DNA from: Bradyrhizobium daqingense
GTDB taxonomy: Bacteria; Pseudomonadota; Alphaproteobacteria; Rhizobiales; Xanthobacteraceae
Direction: 5' to 3'
Length of the DNA: 64,000 nt
NCBI RefSeq assembly: GCF_021044685.1
Contig: NZ_CP088014.1
Coordinates: 3,334,001-3,398,000, forward strand
Made by a program: the position numbers and the translations under genes. The notes under the pieces were generated by a model. The model saw nothing but the letters and a program-made list of their open reading frames with translations. It was not told the origin of the DNA and made no database searches. The first letter of the stretch is position 1; every line of letters starts with the position of its first letter. Below, piece after piece: positions 63,749-64,000 of this stretch.

Positions 63749-64000
63749 ATGGTGAAAGGTTATCGAGTCAGCCTGTCGAGAGTTACGTGCCGCCACATCA
63801 AAACCAGAGTTGGCGTGCTGGAGGACGGGGTCGTCACAGTCAGTAAAAAGGAGGCGGGCCAGGGGTCGGTGATTTCACTACTTCTTGCCAACGTCTACCT
63901 ATACTACGTGTTCGATCTGTGGGCCGAGCGCTGGCGACGGCACGAGGCCACGGGTGGGGTGATGATTGTGCGGTATGCTGGTTTCGCGCACGAGGTAGGA
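63749..64000 (+). pseudogene. ltrA: Group II intron reverse transcriptase (LtrA-like) with lost catalytic site, partial
   Basis: The frame runs off the right edge. Homology starts at about 63796: RVGVLEDGVVTVSKKEAGQG, SVISLLLANVYLYYVFDLWA, ERWRRHEATGGVMIVRYAGF. In intact enzymes the segment reads QGSVISPLLAN..L, then VRYADDFIVGFEHE. Here it is RYAGFAHEVG, so the YADD metal-binding Asp pair and three following residues are gone, as by a 15-base in-frame deletion. The N-terminal RT blocks are not recognisable upstream. The remnant could not reverse-transcribe. Confidence 0.65.

Noticed and set aside
1..64000. CRISPR arrays, rRNA operons, prophage structural genes, secretion-system or biosynthetic megasynthase genes
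   Set aside because: None seen: no regularly spaced direct repeats, no rRNA sequence, and no such protein families in any frame.

Overview
The window is high-GC alphaproteobacterial chromosome, most like Bradyrhizobium or a close relative. The gene content supports this (RibB with a relic RibA half, class III cyclase, ClpS, TlyA-Dxs-XseB run, EcfG-style sigma/anti-sigma pair). So do the intergenic repeats that I recall from that group: palindromes that translate as GRDKPGHDD-like peptides, the gcatgatc...gatcatgc element, and a 121-base dispersed element present twice here. No similarity search was run; names rest on motifs read from the translations.

Layout. 1-10 kb is core: the end of an ion antiporter, ribB, a glutaryl-CoA dehydrogenase-like gene, an MBL hydrolase, a DUF1499 protein, an acyl-CoA synthetase, two cell-wall enzymes sharing one terminator, and corA. 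10.6-21.5 kb is an accessory-looking catabolic cluster. A leftward operon encodes a two-subunit molybdenum hydroxylase (IorA/IorB type) with its own di-heme cytochrome c. Next to it lies an AraC regulator, then a divergent rightward run (exported alpha/beta hydrolase, aldo/keto reductase, Tat-exported VOC protein, exported ABM-domain protein) and a 957-residue winged-helix/ATPase regulator. 21.6-30.7 kb holds a second molybdoenzyme (BisC type), OsmC, MsrA, an MFS pump, a repeat-rich 1.1 kb gap, an SDR, pdxH and cbpA. An IS5-type element (30764-32291) sits between cbpA and an ECF sigma/anti-sigma pair. 34-58 kb is core again: fabI, aroC, a nucleotide cyclase, clpS, a fluoride-responsive operon, RNA methyltransferases, dxs, xseB, a deacetylase, a 5'-nucleotidase and beta-oxidation genes.

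The clearest regulatory finding is a fluoride riboswitch with its terminator (minus strand, 40322 to 40186). It precedes a two-gene operon of an MFS transporter and crcB, so the MFS protein is probably part of the fluoride response.

From 58.1 kb on, the window enters a decayed genomic island at tRNA-Gln(TTG). A truncated integrase follows the tRNA, and a diverged copy of the tRNA 3' half lies 1.4 kb downstream. Beyond that are short island genes, a stop-interrupted paralogue, a gene with two compensating frameshifts, and at the right edge a group II intron reverse transcriptase that has lost its catalytic YADD residues.
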